A DNA stretch of 64,000 nt from JAHBNG01 sp039028975 (GTDB taxonomy: Bacteria > Chloroflexota > Anaerolineae > Caldilineales > Caldilineaceae). Shown piece by piece: positions 36,108 through 44,759 of the stretch. How positions within the stretch are numbered: the stretch's first letter is position 1; each line of letters opens with the position of its first letter. The position numbers were made by a program, and so were the translations under genes. Below the pieces are notes generated by a model. The model saw only the letters and a program-made list of their open reading frames with translations. It was not told the origin of the DNA and searched no databases. The stretch spans positions 124,001 through 188,000 of the forward strand of contig JBCCHB010000004.1 of the NCBI GenBank assembly GCA_039028975.1, read 5' to 3'.

Positions 36108-36965
36108 ATGTCATTTCGTATGGCTGCATGCCAAATGGTTGCTAACAATAACAAAGATGAAAATTTAGATGCCGCTAACCGCCTCATTGACGAAGCGGTT
36201 GGTATGGGCGCACAGATGGTGGCCCTGCCCGAAATGTTTAATTTGCTTGGGACCAATGATGAAATTTTGGCGGGTGGCGAATCAGTGCCAGGCCCTACTA
36301 GCACTTTTTTGGCCGAGAAGGCTCGCAAACATAAGATCTATCTACATGGTGGCAGCTTTATGGTCAATGTGGATGAGAGCAAAAATGGAGCAAATGGAAG
36401 TAATGCAGAGAAAGTCTGGAACACCACACTTATCTTCGACTCAGACGGTGAGGTTATCAGTGAGTACCGCAAAATCCATCTCTTTGATATTCATATCGAA
36501 GACAAGGTGACCTACCAAGAATCGGATTTTGTAGAGCCGGGCACAGAGATGGTCACCTGCGAAACAGAACACGGCAACTTTGGTCTGACCATCTGCTACG
36601 ATCTGCGCTTCCCCGAACTCTATCGAGCGTTGACATTGGCGGGTGCACAGGTCGTCTTCCAGCCCGCTGCGTTTGCCCTTTACACTGGCAAGGATCACTG
36701 GGAGACGTTGATTCGTGCTCGGGCCATTGAGAATCAGGTTTATATGGTATCACCTTCTCAAATAGGCACTTACGGAAATGGTGGTCAATGCTACGGCAGC
36801 ACCATGATTGTGGATCCGTGGGGAACGGTTTTGGCCCGCGCGCCCGAGCGAGAATGTGTGGTTGTGGCTGACATTGACTATACTTCACAAGAGTTGACAC
36901 GCCAGAATCTGCCTGCGCTCAAGCATCGACGGCCAGATATTTATGAAGGAGCAGCGGTGGTCTAA
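36108..36965 (+). CDS. Carbon-nitrogen hydrolase (Nit2/omega-amidase-like)
   Basis: 285 residues of the nitrilase superfamily. Catalytic triad visible: Glu42 (ALPEMF), Lys122 (EYRKIHLFD), Cys163 (ICYDLRFPE). The sequence is closest in style to Nit2/omega-amidase and related deaminated-glutathione or omega-amide hydrolases. It starts 12 bases after tmm with ATAGGAGAATCAT upstream, so it is co-transcribed. An amide product in the methylamine pathway (for example an omega-amide or gamma-glutamyl amide) is a plausible substrate, but this is inference. Confidence 0.88.
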   Translation: MSFRMAACQMVANNNKDENLDAANRLIDEAVGMGAQMVALPEMFNLLGTNDEILAGGESVPGPTSTFLAEKARKHKIYLHGGSFMVNVDESKNGANGSNAEKVWNTTLIFDSDGEVISEYRKIHLFDIHIEDKVTYQESDFVEPGTEMVTCETEHGNFGLTICYDLRFPELYRALTLAGAQVVFQPAAFALYTGKDHWETLIRARAIENQVYMVSPSQIGTYGNGGQCYGSTMIVDPWGTVLARAPERECVVVADIDYTSQELTRQNLPALKHRRPDIYEGAAVV

Positions 36966-37001
36966 AGCGAATCAGCCAATCAAATGGAAAAGGAACAACA
37001 G

Positions 37002-38231
37002 ATGCGATCCCTACCCTCGCCTTTCTCAAACGGAACAAAAACTTGTCATCTATTCTTCACCGTCACGCTTATCTTCGTACTCATCAGCATAGCCTTACCC
37101 GAGAGCGTTCAGGCTGAAGATTACCACACCAGCTCAAGAGGTACTTACCATATCGTTCGCTCTGGTGATACGCTTCGTGACATTGCGCTGGCGTATGGAA
37201 CAACTACCTACGCATTGGCCCAAATCAACGGAATTCACGACATCAACCGAATTGAAGTGGGACAACATATTTATATTTCTGGTCATGGTACTTATCATCA
37301 GCCTCAAAATTACCAGTCCCATTACCACAAGCCCCAATCACCAGCTAGGAATTGTATCTCTTATCATGTAGTTCATCAAGGTGAAAACCTGACCAAGATT
37401 GCTCGAAGGTATCACCTTGATCCATATTATCTGGCAAAGGCGAATCATATCTATAACCTAAATCACGTCTACACCGGGCAGAAACTATGCATTCCAACTA
37501 GGCGACAAAGTCAAAAGCCACAGCATAAACCTACACATCAGCCAGCCCATTATGCACCAACAGCAACACCGCTGCCCATACCGACATTGACACCAACGCC
37601 CTATATAGCTCCTACCTCTCATTCCCAGTATGCGCCAGGAAATCCACCCCATAATTATAATCCTTGGGCGCATGAACAAGGAGTACATAGTCATGGGGCA
37701 CATAACCACGAGATGCAACATCAGGGATATCACTATCATCCCCATTATCAGGGCAAGTATCAGGGTCACCCTCATAAAGAGAGTTATCATCATCCAATAG
37801 TGATTCACCCTACACCCACCTCTGTACCACCAACGCCCGCACCATATAAACCTATCCACAATGGCTGGACAGGTTTATACTATGCCCATGCTCAATGTGG
37901 TGGCACCCCACTCTATACCCGTCATGATGCCGAGATCAACTTTGATTGGGGGCATGGTGGGCCAGGTGGCGGCCTTTGGAACGACAACTTCAGCATAGCC
38001 TGGACAACCGATGCATACTTCTATGCGGGTGACTATCGTTTCCATGCACACGTGGACGATGGTATTCGTGTTTACGTAGACAACCATCTTCTTATCGGTT
38101 CGTGGAGAGAGCAATCTGCAACCCAGCACAACGGAGATATCTGGCTAAGTGAGGGGTACCATCACGTACGGGTTGAATACTTTGAACAGAGCGGATTGGC
38201 GTCCGTGAAAGTACATTGGAGCAAGTTATAG
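37002..38231 (+). CDS. Secreted LysM - His-rich - PA14 protein
   Basis: 409 residues from the ATG at 37002, preferred because AAAAGGAACAACAG precedes it; an in-frame ATG lies 18 bases upstream. A signal peptide (LFFTVTLIFVLISIALPESVQA) is followed by two LysM domains (YHIVRSGDTLRDIALAYGTT and YHVVHQGENLTKIARRYHL, each with a NxIxxxNxIxxGQ half), then a Pro/Thr linker, a strongly His-rich stretch, and a C-terminal PA14-like beta domain (GWTGLYYA, FSIAWTTDAYFYAGDYRFHAHVDDGIRV). It is probably a peptidoglycan-anchored surface protein binding carbohydrate; the histidines could bind metal. Confidence 0.85.
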   Translation: MRSLPSPFSNGTKTCHLFFTVTLIFVLISIALPESVQAEDYHTSSRGTYHIVRSGDTLRDIALAYGTTTYALAQINGIHDINRIEVGQHIYISGHGTYHQPQNYQSHYHKPQSPARNCISYHVVHQGENLTKIARRYHLDPYYLAKANHIYNLNHVYTGQKLCIPTRRQSQKPQHKPTHQPAHYAPTATPLPIPTLTPTPYIAPTSHSQYAPGNPPHNYNPWAHEQGVHSHGAHNHEMQHQGYHYHPHYQGKYQGHPHKESYHHPIVIHPTPTSVPPTPAPYKPIHNGWTGLYYAHAQCGGTPLYTRHDAEINFDWGHGGPGGGLWNDNFSIAWTTDAYFYAGDYRFHAHVDDGIRVYVDNHLLIGSWREQSATQHNGDIWLSEGYHHVRVEYFEQSGLASVKVHWSKL

Positions 38232-38481
38232 ATATCAATAGTTCAATATGCAACAGGCTACACCACAGAGGATGAAAATCAACAAAGATTTCACAGATTG
38301 CCTAGATTTCTTATGCGTGAAATCTTTTGCTCCCTATTATGTACAGGGTAGACATTCATTCACCCAACTGCACCACGGAAGGATAAAAATCGAACAAAGA
38401 GTAGAAAATTGTGCAGATTCATCAACTTTCTAATCTTGTCATCTTTGTTACTTACAGGGCAGAGCAAAACCACCTATGACC

Positions 38482-38931
38482 CTATTCATAAAAATGGGAA
38501 AGTTCAGCACGGCCCCACCGTTGGACTGGGCTGTTATTCCAAGCCATCATCCGAAGTGGTGTAATCTCAACAATCGTGTTATAGTCACGGTCTGTTGAGA
38601 TATCCCACTGATACTTTTCCTGGAATAGGGGCTTAAGCGTCTCAGTCATACCATCAGCTATAACGGCTTGGCCCTCAATAATGATTACATCGCTAGGGTC
38701 AGGGTGGGCAATTGAAACGCTTGGATTCTTTTTGAGATTGGCTACTTTAACGGATGTAGCCGGTGTAACCAGGTAGATCCTTCCACGGTGCCAGACGTGC
38801 CACATTGGTGAAAGGTGGGTTCGTCCATCTGGCCGTATTGTGCTCAGCCAAGAACAGTCAGACTGAGAAAAGCGTTGTACCGCTTTCACTAAAGCTGGTT
38901 CGATTCGATTAGGTTCATTCTTTTCAGACAT
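38482..38931 (-). CDS. PPOX-class (pyridoxamine-phosphate-oxidase fold) flavin/F420 protein
   Basis: 149 residues. Start MSEKNEPNRIE chosen because AAGGAG lies seven bases upstream; a longer in-frame start has no support. A split-barrel FMN-binding fold is suggested by WLSTIRPDGRTHLSPMWHVWHRGRIYL, KVANLKKNPSVSIAHPDP, and a C-terminal ITPLRMMAWNN. Members bind FMN or F420 and reduce varied substrates. The physiological substrate is unknown. It is the only minus-strand gene between 1 and 45 kb. Confidence 0.85.
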   Translation of the reverse strand: MSEKNEPNRIEPALVKAVQRFSQSDCSWLSTIRPDGRTHLSPMWHVWHRGRIYLVTPATSVKVANLKKNPSVSIAHPDPSDVIIIEGQAVIADGMTETLKPLFQEKYQWDISTDRDYNTIVEITPLRMMAWNNSPVQRWGRAELSHFYE

Positions 38932-39345
38932 CAATGTCTCCTTGATCATAGATGCAGGGGAGGGCGAAACCAATTGACATGGTCAATATGAGGCTGTCCC
39001 ATAATGAGTGACCCTGTTCCCCCGTAGATCCATACCTCAGCTTCCTTATCACCCAAAATAACCGAAACTTTCTCACACCTATAGGACGAGGTGCTCCTTG
39101 ATGAACTCGCTCACTGCGATTGCATCTGTACTAGGCTGTGTTGACACTTTTGATTTGTCATGCCCGACCATTACTTTCGGATATGACAATTTTTAGGTAT
39201 TATTTCCTGTCTGCTCCTAATGATATGGGGCAAATTTTCGCGTATGGACTAAATTTACCGACACTTATCTTCGAATGTGATGACCACACTGTATCATAAA
39301 CAAAACTATTTTGGTCAAACTATTCAATTAAAGCCTGCTCGCCTA
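38932..39345. other. Intergenic region without recognisable features
   Basis: I see no gene, tRNA or repeat copy in this stretch between the PPOX gene and the yqeY promoter. Confidence 0.5.
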
Positions 39346-39373
39346 TTGACTTTGCGATAGGTAAGGGTATAAT
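39346..39373 (+). promoter_or_regulatory. Sigma-70-type promoter upstream of yqeY
   Basis: TTGACT at 39346-39351 and TATAAT at 39368-39373, spacer 16. It reads toward yqeY-pgpH-ybeY, with a leader of about 290 bases that contains a MITE-like element. Confidence 0.6.
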
Positions 39374-39395
39374 AACCGCATGGTAATGGTCCAAC

Positions 39396-39494
39396 CTTAG
39401 GATCAAGAATTTAATAAAACGTAATGGAAGATCTCTCGATTACTCGAGATAACAGCACCGAAGCTTAGGGTTTTATTTGATCTTGATTGCTTAG
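39396..39494 (-). repeat. MITE-like element, family C, copy 2
   Basis: 99 bases, inverted relative to the copy at 3131-3229. The ends CTTAGGATCAAGAATTTAAT and GATCTTGATTGCTTAG form imperfect terminal inverted repeats. It lies in the probable yqeY leader. Confidence 0.8.
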
Positions 39495-39667
39495 AAAACT
39501 TTCAGACCACGCACGCCATGACGCGTGCTATTGTAGTGGATCGGCTCCTTTCATGCGGATAGGCGTTGCAATCTACTGGTTTTTATGGATACCAGCCAAG
39601 TATAAGGTATACAAAGGTGTTTTGAAAACCATAGTATTCTGGTAATACAATACCGAGGAAAATTGTA

Positions 39668-40123
39668 ATGAATTTACAGCAACAGATTAATGATGATTTA
39701 AAGCAGGCAATGCTCAACAAAGATGACATTGCTAAACTAACACTCCGCGATGTAAAAACGGGGATTCTGGAGCTTCTCAAGAGTGGCCAAGTTACCAGCG
39801 ATTCGCTTGAGGATGCGCAAGTTCTATCCGTCATCCAACGCTTGGCTAAACGAAGACGTGAAGCAGCTTCTGAATTTGAAAAGGCCGGTCAAGATGATCG
39901 GGCCGCAGAAGAATTATCCGAGCTGAAAGTATTGGAAAAATATCTGCCTCAACAGATGTCGGAAGACGAAATTACGCTGATCATCAAAGAGATTATTGCC
40001 GAGACAGGCGCGTCTTCTGCTCGTGAGATGGGCAAAGTGATGTCTGCGGCAATGGCCAAGGTTTCAGGCAAGGCTGACGGGAAACTGGTTAACCAAATTG
40101 CACGTACGTTACTGGCTGATTAG
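39668..40123 (+). CDS. yqeY: GatB/YqeY-domain protein
   Basis: 151 residues covering the whole YqeY family: an N-terminal helical part (LRDVKTGILELLKSG, AKRRREAASEFEKAG) and a C-terminal tRNA-binding-like domain shared with GatB (YLPQQMSEDEITLIIKEII, GKVMSAAMAKVSGKADGKLVNQIARTLL). It may act on tRNA or amidated aminoacyl-tRNA; the exact role is unknown. ACCGAGGAAAATTGTA precedes the start. It lies upstream of pgpH, as in many bacteria. Confidence 0.93.
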   Translation: MNLQQQINDDLKQAMLNKDDIAKLTLRDVKTGILELLKSGQVTSDSLEDAQVLSVIQRLAKRRREAASEFEKAGQDDRAAEELSELKVLEKYLPQQMSEDEITLIIKEIIAETGASSAREMGKVMSAAMAKVSGKADGKLVNQIARTLLAD

Positions 40124-40148
40124 TTTTGCTTTCCTCAATGGTATTCGC

Positions 40149-42479
40149 ATGTTTACTCAAATAAAACGTAAGATTACTCCTGACTCGACTCCCTCAAGTT
40201 GGCTTAATCAGATCACTTGTATCGCCCTAGGGCTTGGGGCCGCGGCCGTCCTTGTCTTTGTATTGGCTTGGCCTTATCCTCGTAATAATCAATATCAGCA
40301 GTTACGTGTAGGTGATATTATTCCTAATGACATTGTGGCCCCGATTCGCATCAATTATGTCAGCGAGGTGCTAACCCAGCAGGCACGAGAACGAGCAATG
40401 GATGCAACGGGTCCCCACTACGATCCTCCGGAAAGTCGCGTTCGGAGGCAGCAGACAAGCAAAGCACGCGAGATAATCGAGTTCATTACAATTGTACGGA
40501 GTGATCCATATGCCTCTGATGAAAGCCGAACCGACTATTTGAGTGCCATCTACGAGTTAGAACTCTCCCAGGAGGAGATTCTAACGCTCTTAAGCCTGAG
40601 CAATGAAGAGTGGGCTTCGGTTGCGCTTGAAGCTCCTTTGGCTTTGGATCGAGTCATGCGAGAAGAGATCCATAATACAGTTGGTGACATGGCCAATGCC
40701 CGCCGTGGTGTCAATCGCCTGATAGGTGGTGACCTGAGTGATCAAGCCATGGTCATTGCTTCGGGGCTGGTTGGAGATCTAATCGTTCCAAACAGCTTTA
40801 TTAATGAAGAGCGTACCAACGAGCTTCGTCTTGAGACAGCCGAGGCGGTTGAATCGATTGAGCGCTCCTATGAACAGGGCGAAAATGTTATTCGCCGCAA
40901 TACAAAACTCACCGAAGAAGATCTGGAAGCGATGGAAAAGCTTGGTTTCTTACGAAGTGAGTGGAGTTGGTGGATCTTGGTGCGAGCTGTCCTCTTTGCG
41001 GGTACGCTCCTTGCGGCGGTTGCGATTGCGCTGTACCGACTGGTACCAGAAGTCTTACAGAACGTTCCTCGCCTAGCATTACTCGTCATAACAACAGCAA
41101 GCTGGCTTATTCTGGCCAAATTTATGGTCATTCCTCATCCATGGTTACCCTATCTGTACCCTTTGGCAACGCTAGGCATGGTCATTGCTGTCCTCATTGA
41201 CTTACGGGTATCATTGGTGTTGACCCTAGCTTTTACTATTGTAATGCTCTATTTGAACGGTAGCAATACCATGTTGGCCATCTATCTAGGCATGGGTTCT
41301 GTCTTTGGGGCCTTGGTTCTGGGTCGTGCAGAGAGGTTAACAGCATTTCTCTGGACGGGGACAGCAGTGGGGCTCAGCAACTTTCTGGTCATTGCTGCCT
41401 TTCAGTTGCCCGACATTGAGTTTACGGCAATCGGTCAGTCGATTTTACTCTTGCTTATCAATGGTATTTTGTCGGCCAGTATCGCACTGCTCGGCTACTT
41501 TCTTTTAGGCAATCTGTTTGGCATTACAACAAGTCTACAACTGACAGAGTTAAGCCGCCCCACCCACCCACTTTTGCGCCAACTGTTGCTCAAGTCACCA
41601 GGAACCTATCATCATACGATTGTCGTAAGCAACATGGCAGAACGTGCAGCAGCTGCGATTGGGGCAGATGCGATGCTGACCAGAGTCGGTGCATATTATC
41701 ATGATATCGGCAAAACAGTGCGTCCTTACTTCTTCATTGAAAATAGCGCAGAGGGAGCCGAAAGTCCTCATAATAAGCTGGATCCTTATACCAGTGCTCA
41801 AATCATCCTAAGTCATGTGACTGATGGAATCGATCTGGCACACAAGTACAGGTTACCCTTGCGAATTCAAGATTTTATCCGCGAGCACCATGGTCGTTCA
41901 GTCATCAAATCATTCTACATCCCCGCAATGGAGCAAGCCGGTCGGCAGGGGGAAGAGGTTGATGAAGAAGATTTTCGCTATATTGGGCCGAGTCCTCGTA
42001 GCAAAGAAACAGCCATATTAATGCTGGCGGATACATGTGAATCAGCTGTTCGAGCCATCCGGCCAGGCTCTCGCCGAGAATTGACGGAGCTATTGAATCA
42101 ACTTATCGATTCTCGGGTGGATGAAGGGGAACTCAATCACTGCAACCTTACATTCCAAGAATTGCAGTCGGTCAAAGAGATCTTTGGTCAGGTATTACAA
42201 GGCGTTCATCATCCTCGGGTTAGCTACCCAGGACAAGAGACAAAAGAGACCGAAACAACGGATGCACTTCGGGTTGTGCAGACACCCAAAGTAACTACAC
42301 CAGCTTCGCCAGCCCCCGTGCCAGACCCCGTGCCAGTACCAGCCAGCAATGGGCATGCCCAAAACAATCTACCACCTCTTCCTGAGCATCCAGTGAGCGA
42401 GGTCATTCCCAGTGAGAGCAACCTACGCCGCAGAGAATCAGCCAAACGGGTGCCAGGCGGCGTAGAGCAACCAGCGTAA
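40149..42479 (+). CDS. pgpH: 7TM-HD cyclic-di-AMP phosphodiesterase-like protein
   Basis: 776 residues from the ATG at 40149; a TTG start 51 bases upstream would overlap yqeY. One N-terminal helix, an extracellular 7TMR-HD domain (~35-285, VGDIIPNDIVAP), about seven helices (~290-470), then a cytoplasmic HD domain with SPGTYHHTIVVSNMAERAA, AYYHDIGKTVRPYF, DGIDLAHKYRLP and REHHG. These are the PgpH/YqfF signatures; characterised members degrade c-di-AMP. A Pro-rich C-terminal tail is extra. The next gene (ybeY fusion) is also the usual neighbour. Confidence 0.93.
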   Translation: MFTQIKRKITPDSTPSSWLNQITCIALGLGAAAVLVFVLAWPYPRNNQYQQLRVGDIIPNDIVAPIRINYVSEVLTQQARERAMDATGPHYDPPESRVRRQQTSKAREIIEFITIVRSDPYASDESRTDYLSAIYELELSQEEILTLLSLSNEEWASVALEAPLALDRVMREEIHNTVGDMANARRGVNRLIGGDLSDQAMVIASGLVGDLIVPNSFINEERTNELRLETAEAVESIERSYEQGENVIRRNTKLTEEDLEAMEKLGFLRSEWSWWILVRAVLFAGTLLAAVAIALYRLVPEVLQNVPRLALLVITTASWLILAKFMVIPHPWLPYLYPLATLGMVIAVLIDLRVSLVLTLAFTIVMLYLNGSNTMLAIYLGMGSVFGALVLGRAERLTAFLWTGTAVGLSNFLVIAAFQLPDIEFTAIGQSILLLLINGILSASIALLGYFLLGNLFGITTSLQLTELSRPTHPLLRQLLLKSPGTYHHTIVVSNMAERAAAAIGADAMLTRVGAYYHDIGKTVRPYFFIENSAEGAESPHNKLDPYTSAQIILSHVTDGIDLAHKYRLPLRIQDFIREHHGRSVIKSFYIPAMEQAGRQGEEVDEEDFRYIGPSPRSKETAILMLADTCESAVRAIRPGSRRELTELLNQLIDSRVDEGELNHCNLTFQELQSVKEIFGQVLQGVHHPRVSYPGQETKETETTDALRVVQTPKVTTPASPAPVPDPVPVPASNGHAQNNLPPLPEHPVSEVIPSESNLRRRESAKRVPGGVEQPA

Positions 42480-42486
42480 TACATTC

Positions 42487-43431
42487 ATGGATTTACCTCT
42501 CGACCTAAGTTCGCGGCGTATGCAATACGACATTTCTATCCAGATTCAGCCCTCCTTTGAAGAATTCATCAACCAAGCCAATCTGATTGCAGTAGCCCAG
42601 CAGACGTTAAAGCACCAACATGTCGATCGTGGCACCCTAACCATTGTCCTCACCGAGGATGCTGCTGTCCGAGAGCAGAACCAACTTCACCGTGGAATCG
42701 ACGCTCCTACAGATGTTCTCAGCTTCCCCAATCATGGGTCCATCAATCTCGTCGATCCGCCGGGTTCAGCAGATGACCAGTTGATATTGCCTCCAGAGCT
42801 CATGGAAGAAGAAGCAGAGTACTTGGGTGATATTATGATTGCTGTCCCCTTCACAACACGCCAAGCGGATAAGGCTCACCGGTCATTGACGGATGAACTG
42901 AATCTATTGGTGGCCCATGGCGTTCTGCACCTGCTCGGATATGATCATGCAACCGAAGAAGAAGAAGCCACCATGTGGCGCATCCAAGACGAAATTTTGC
43001 AGAGCCTTCCACCGGGCACCGAGATAAACCACGACAAATTAACAGGACGAAGCTTGGGATTTTTGGCTGGACGCTGGTACAGTTTTCGTATGGCCGTTAA
43101 TGGTGCGTGGCATACATTGCGCACCCAACCCAATGCATGGATCGAATTGGCAGCCGTAGCCGTGATCACCGCTGGCGGTCTTTTCTTTCGGATTACACCA
43201 GTAGAGTGGGCGCTCTTGGCCTTGAGCGCGTCTTTGGTTATTGCCTTGGAGGCCATCAATACAGCCATCGAAGCCACTGTTGATCTAGTGACCACCGATT
43301 ACCATCCGCTGGCCAAAATTGCCAAGGATTCTGCCGCTGGTGCCCTAGTCTTTAGTGTATTGGGTACTCTATGCGTTGCAGCGGCTGTTTTTGGTCCTCG
43401 TCTCTGGCGTTTGTTTCAATCATTAGGGTAA
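42487..43431 (+). CDS. ybeY: YbeY endoribonuclease fused to DgkA-type diacylglycerol/undecaprenol kinase
   Basis: 314 residues. Residues ~12-170 are YbeY (16S rRNA maturation), with metal histidines in HGVLHLLGYDH (144-154) and PTDVLSFPN. Residues ~187-314 are a small membrane kinase with the DgkA signature EAINTAIEATVDL and three hydrophobic helices, preceded by SFRMAVNGAWHTLRTQPNAW. In many Firmicutes ybeY and dgkA are adjacent separate genes; here they are one frame with no stop. The real start may be the ATG at 42520. It follows pgpH after 7 bases. Confidence 0.9.
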   Translation: MDLPLDLSSRRMQYDISIQIQPSFEEFINQANLIAVAQQTLKHQHVDRGTLTIVLTEDAAVREQNQLHRGIDAPTDVLSFPNHGSINLVDPPGSADDQLILPPELMEEEAEYLGDIMIAVPFTTRQADKAHRSLTDELNLLVAHGVLHLLGYDHATEEEEATMWRIQDEILQSLPPGTEINHDKLTGRSLGFLAGRWYSFRMAVNGAWHTLRTQPNAWIELAAVAVITAGGLFFRITPVEWALLALSASLVIALEAINTAIEATVDLVTTDYHPLAKIAKDSAAGALVFSVLGTLCVAAAVFGPRLWRLFQSLG

Positions 43432-43650
43432 AACTTAAGCAAAGAGAGCGATGCACAGGATTTCTGAACATCACCACTCAAAGAGCCTTCCCCCATGCGT
43501 TGCACTCGGAGCAGCTTTAAGTCTACGCCTATGGTTCTAGTACAAAAGGCGTAATGTAAGTGTATTGAAACACTACGCCAATCGTTGCCGTGGTAAACTG
43601 TTGCCGTATTCTTCTTCATCTGAAATCTCCTTTCAGAACTGTCTGTACTA

Positions 43651-43693
43651 ATATCAAAAAGGCCCGCTTCGCCTCAGCGGGCCTTTTTGATAT
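43651..43693. terminator. Strong bidirectional hairpin terminator
   Basis: Perfect 18-base arms ATATCAAAAAGGCCCGCT (43651-43668) and its complement (43676-43693), loop of 7, A-tract and T-tract on opposite sides. It ends the yqeY-pgpH-ybeY transcript. Confidence 0.93.
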
Positions 43694-44133
43694 TCAGTAA
43701 TCGCAACCGTACAATGATTGCACCCTCATTCGGCACGGGTCTGCCTACCACCAGCACTCCACTGGTATTGAAAAGTGAAAGATTTTTCTCCTATAGACCG
43801 TTTATATATACGGAGTCTGTATCAAAAGTGTACGGATGGCTGCCCGGCTTTCTAAGTTAGGTATCATCTGTACCTTTTGAATTGTCTTTACCCCTCAACC
43901 CGCAACTGGTATCTTCCCTCTCTGTATCAGATTTAGCCCCTTATTGAATTAGCAAGTAAATGAGTTAGTTTAGTTCACTCTGTGGCTTATCGCTGAGGTA
44001 CCATGGCTTTTTTGCACCCATGTCATTTGAATCTAACAGATTGCCAGGAGAATATATGATCCCTGTTCTGAATCGTGATTAGGTCAAATGGTCAGGGAGG
44101 GTGATATTAGCTCAAAATTTTAAGCTCCAACAA
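43694..44133. other. Intergenic region without recognisable features
   Basis: No gene, RNA or convincing repeat seen between the terminator and the ArsR-type operator pair. Confidence 0.5.
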
Positions 44134-44196
44134 GCAACCAAACAGTTGCATTTAATCTGATCTCATGATACACTACATACGCAACTAAAAAGTTGC
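44134..44196 (+). promoter_or_regulatory. Two matching operator palindromes before the SRPBCC/ArsR operon
   Basis: GCAACCAAACAGTTGC at 44134-44149 and GCAACTAAAAAGTTGC at 44181-44196, consensus GCAACYAAAMAGTTGC, centres 47 bases apart. They flank a -10-like TGATACACT and lie just before the ribosome site at 44205. Autoregulation by the downstream ArsR protein is inferred. Confidence 0.65.
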
Positions 44197-44216
44197 ACAT
44201 GAGTTAAGGAGCCGAT

Positions 44217-44750
44217 ATGGAAATCTTAGAATCAACGGATGTTATTGAGTATATGCTGAATCAGAAACATATTTCACAACAGGAGCAGAGCATGAAAACA
44301 ACAGAACTAGTTGACAATATTGAACGAGTTTTGACCCTAGCAGTTGATCGCCAAAGGGCTTGGGATGCCATCGGCACGCCACACGGCTTGAGCCAGTGGT
44401 TTAGCGACCGGGCTGAGTTTGAGCCAGTCGCTGGAGCCAAAATGCGGGTTGAATGGGATGCCTATGAGTCGGTCCCTGCCATCGTAGAGACGGTTGACCC
44501 GCCTCGTGAATTTGCCTTCCGCTGGATCGTCTATGGAGCACGGGACACGGATCAACTGACGCCACAAAATAGCACGTTGGTAACATTTACGCTAGAAGAG
44601 GTTGCCGAAGGTACCCGCATTACCGTGCGAGAAACGGGCTTTGCTTCATTGCCTCCAGAACTCCATGGCATTGCCCAACCTGAACATGAGGGGGGATGGA
44701 CCCACGAGTTGCAAGAATTAGTCAGTCTGCTGACAGAAGATAGTGCATAA
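44217..44750 (+). CDS. SRPBCC (AHSA1-like) domain protein
   Basis: 177 residues. The AHSA1/START-type fold is indicated by IERVLTLAVDRQRAWDAIGTP, LSQWFSDRAEFEPVAG, FAFRWIVYG, STLVTFTLEEVAEGTRITVRE and HEGGWTHELQEL. TTAAGGAGCCGAT precedes the ATG at 44217; MKTTELVDN at 44292 also has a GGAG and could be an alternative start. Such genes commonly pair with an ArsR regulator; the ligand is unknown. Confidence 0.87.
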   Translation: MEILESTDVIEYMLNQKHISQQEQSMKTTELVDNIERVLTLAVDRQRAWDAIGTPHGLSQWFSDRAEFEPVAGAKMRVEWDAYESVPAIVETVDPPREFAFRWIVYGARDTDQLTPQNSTLVTFTLEEVAEGTRITVRETGFASLPPELHGIAQPEHEGGWTHELQELVSLLTEDSA

Positions 44751-44759
44751 GGATTTCCC

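Noticed and set aside
39484..39600. tRNA gene or small RNA before yqeY
   Set aside because: No cloverleaf arms or T-loop sequence found.
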